Part shown: in pieces, positions 63,069 to 64,000 of the stretch
How positions within the stretch are numbered: position 1 is the stretch's first letter
How the letters are laid out: every line of letters starts with the position of its first letter
Assembly (NCBI RefSeq): GCF_000172795.2
Contig: NZ_CP020947.1
Location: 3,165,001-3,229,000 of the forward strand
Direction of reading: 5' to 3'
DNA: 64,000 nt
Source of the DNA: Rhizobium sp. CIAT894
Lineage (GTDB): Bacteria; Pseudomonadota; Alphaproteobacteria; Rhizobiales; Rhizobiaceae
Notes under the pieces: model-generated
Seen by the model: only the letters and a program-made list of their open reading frames with translations
What the model was told of the DNA's origin: nothing
Database searches by the model: none
Program-made: the position numbers and the translations under genes

Positions 63069-63965
63069 ATGAAACTGTCGAAACAATTCCCGCTGAATGC
63101 GTTGCGCGTCTTCGAAGCCGCCGCCCGGCTCGGCAGTTTCACCAAGGCGGGTGGCGAACTCGGCATGACGCAGACGGCGGTCAGCTACCAGATCAAGCTC
63201 TTGGAGGAGAATGTCGGCGAGCCGCTCTTCCTACGTCGCCCCCGCCAGATCGTTCTGACGGAGACCGGCGAACGGCTGGCGCCGAAGGTGACTGAAGCCT
63301 TCGCCATGCTGCATGACGCGATGGCGACGGCGCGCGACAGTGTCGAAGGTACGCTCGCGATCAGCTCGACCCACACCTTCGCCTCGAAATGGCTGGCGCC
63401 GCGGCTCGGCTCTTTCCACCTGAAGCATCCGGCGATTGCGGTGCGCTTCCAGGCAACCGCAGACATCATCGATTTTACCCGCGAACAGATCGACGTCGGC
63501 ATCCGCTGGGGTGACGGTAACTGGCCTGGGCTGGTGCTGCACCGGCTGATGGGCCTGGAATTCACGCCGATGCTGAGCCCGAAGCTGGCGGAATCGGCAG
63601 GCGGCATCAAAGAGCCACGCGATCTCCTGAAGTTCGATCTCTTCGATGCCGGCGACATCTGGTGGAAACAATGGTTCGAGGCAGCCGGAGTCACGGAAAC
63701 GGATCTCGACCGGCGCCCGCGCAACCAGCTCGGCTCCCAGGCTGTGGAAGCCGATGCGGCGATGGCCGGCCACGGCGTCGCCATCCTCAACCCGGCTTTC
63801 TATGCGGGCGAGATCGCACTCGGCCGGCTCTATCAGCCCTTTGAGCTGACCCGCAGCGACGGCAAGGCCTATTGGCTCGTCTATCCTGACAATCGCCGTA
63901 ACGTGCCGAAGATCAAGGCCTTCCGCAACTGGATCCTCGAAGAGATGAAGGCGGCCGGGCATTAA
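63069..63965 (+). CDS. LysR-family transcriptional regulator (GcvA-like)
   Basis: 298 residues. N-terminal winged helix (about 5-65): LPLNALR-like FPLNALRVFEAAARLGSFTKAG and TQTAVSYQIKLLEENVG. The C-terminal substrate-binding domain (about 93-295) is of the GcvA/AmpR type (DIGIRWGDGNWPGL-like DVGIRWGDGNWPGL, QAVEADAAMAGHGVAI). It has no Cys residues, unlike redox-sensing LsrB. The divergent DUF1127 gene is a possible target; the xdh genes upstream are another. Effector unknown. Confidence 0.88.
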   Translation: MKLSKQFPLNALRVFEAAARLGSFTKAGGELGMTQTAVSYQIKLLEENVGEPLFLRRPRQIVLTETGERLAPKVTEAFAMLHDAMATARDSVEGTLAISSTHTFASKWLAPRLGSFHLKHPAIAVRFQATADIIDFTREQIDVGIRWGDGNWPGLVLHRLMGLEFTPMLSPKLAESAGGIKEPRDLLKFDLFDAGDIWWKQWFEAAGVTETDLDRRPRNQLGSQAVEADAAMAGHGVAILNPAFYAGEIALGRLYQPFELTRSDGKAYWLVYPDNRRNVPKIKAFRNWILEEMKAAGH

Positions 63966-64000
63966 AGCCACGCGCATCAGGCCCGGCTCGCATACCGGGC

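Noticed and set aside
63069-63965. LysR gene as lsrB
   Set aside because: LsrB senses oxidants through cysteines, and this protein has none.

Overview
The window looks like chromosomal DNA of a fast-growing Rhizobium, probably of the R. leguminosarum/R. etli group. The evidence is a fused TrpE-TrpG anthranilate synthase behind a trpL leader with three Trp codons, a haem receptor beside trpE as in Sinorhizobium meliloti, a NolR-type ArsR regulator, eukaryotic-type glutamine synthetase II (glnII), BacA, the choline transporter ChoXWV, and a bdhA-xdhA-xdhB cluster like the S. meliloti operon. Several GC-rich palindromic intergenic repeats of the kind scattered through rhizobial genomes support this. 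The window is dense, high in GC and mostly metabolic. I saw no rRNA, tRNA, CRISPR array, transposase, phage gene or replication origin.

Layout. 0-5.3 kb, all leftward: queF, a cation-efflux protein, two conserved hypotheticals, and trpE(G) with an apparently leaderless trpL attenuator. 5.3-9.1 kb: a haem receptor with a candidate RirA (IRO) box, diverging from an extensin-like protein. 9.1-18 kb: fhs, a UPF0114 protein, a tandem ClpP-like periplasmic protein, a LuxR-PAS pair, a DUF2333 protein, a coiled-coil protein and thymidine kinase. 18-24.8 kb: choXWV with a HugZ-like gene, nolR with three candidate NolR boxes, an omega-aminotransferase and an HD-GYP protein. 25-28.7 kb: an orphan amino-acid binding protein, adenine deaminase and a small toxin-antitoxin-like pair. 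28.7-36.6 kb: an alpha-glucosidase facing a complete oligopeptide transporter operon. 36.7-42.5 kb: kdgK, a DUF2735 gene, glnII with sigma-54 and NtrC-type sites, a GT4 glycosyltransferase with a possible PHO box, and an esterase/OhrR-like MarR pair divided by three palindromes. 42.5-51.9 kb: der with a YfgM-like partner, nnrU, a NodB-like deacetylase, bacA, an MFS transporter, map and a luciferase-like oxidoreductase. 51.9-54.6 kb: a GIY-YIG protein and an ECF sigma module (YCII/DGPF protein, sigma factor with long C-terminal extension, SRPBCC protein). 54.8-64 kb: glpK, bdhA-xdhA-xdhB, a DUF559 nuclease-like gene, xdhC, a DUF1127 protein and a LysR regulator.

The genes fit a soil and symbiotic life: tryptophan synthesis and haem iron uptake, nitrogen assimilation (glnII), choline, amino-acid and peptide uptake, purine and hydroxybutyrate catabolism, and symbiosis functions (nolR, bacA). 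The most useful new observations are regulatory. Two identical ECF-type promoters (TGTCGG-N17-CGTC) sit in front of the two non-sigma genes of the ECF module. Three NolR-type boxes lie just upstream of nolR. Tandem NtrC-type sites precede a sigma-54 promoter at glnII. Three palindromes lie between the esterase and marR. The strongest protein-level oddity is a periplasmic polypeptide with two ClpP-like domains, the second of which has lost its histidine. Several palindromic repeats have perfect 33-53 bp arms, and one splits an operon.
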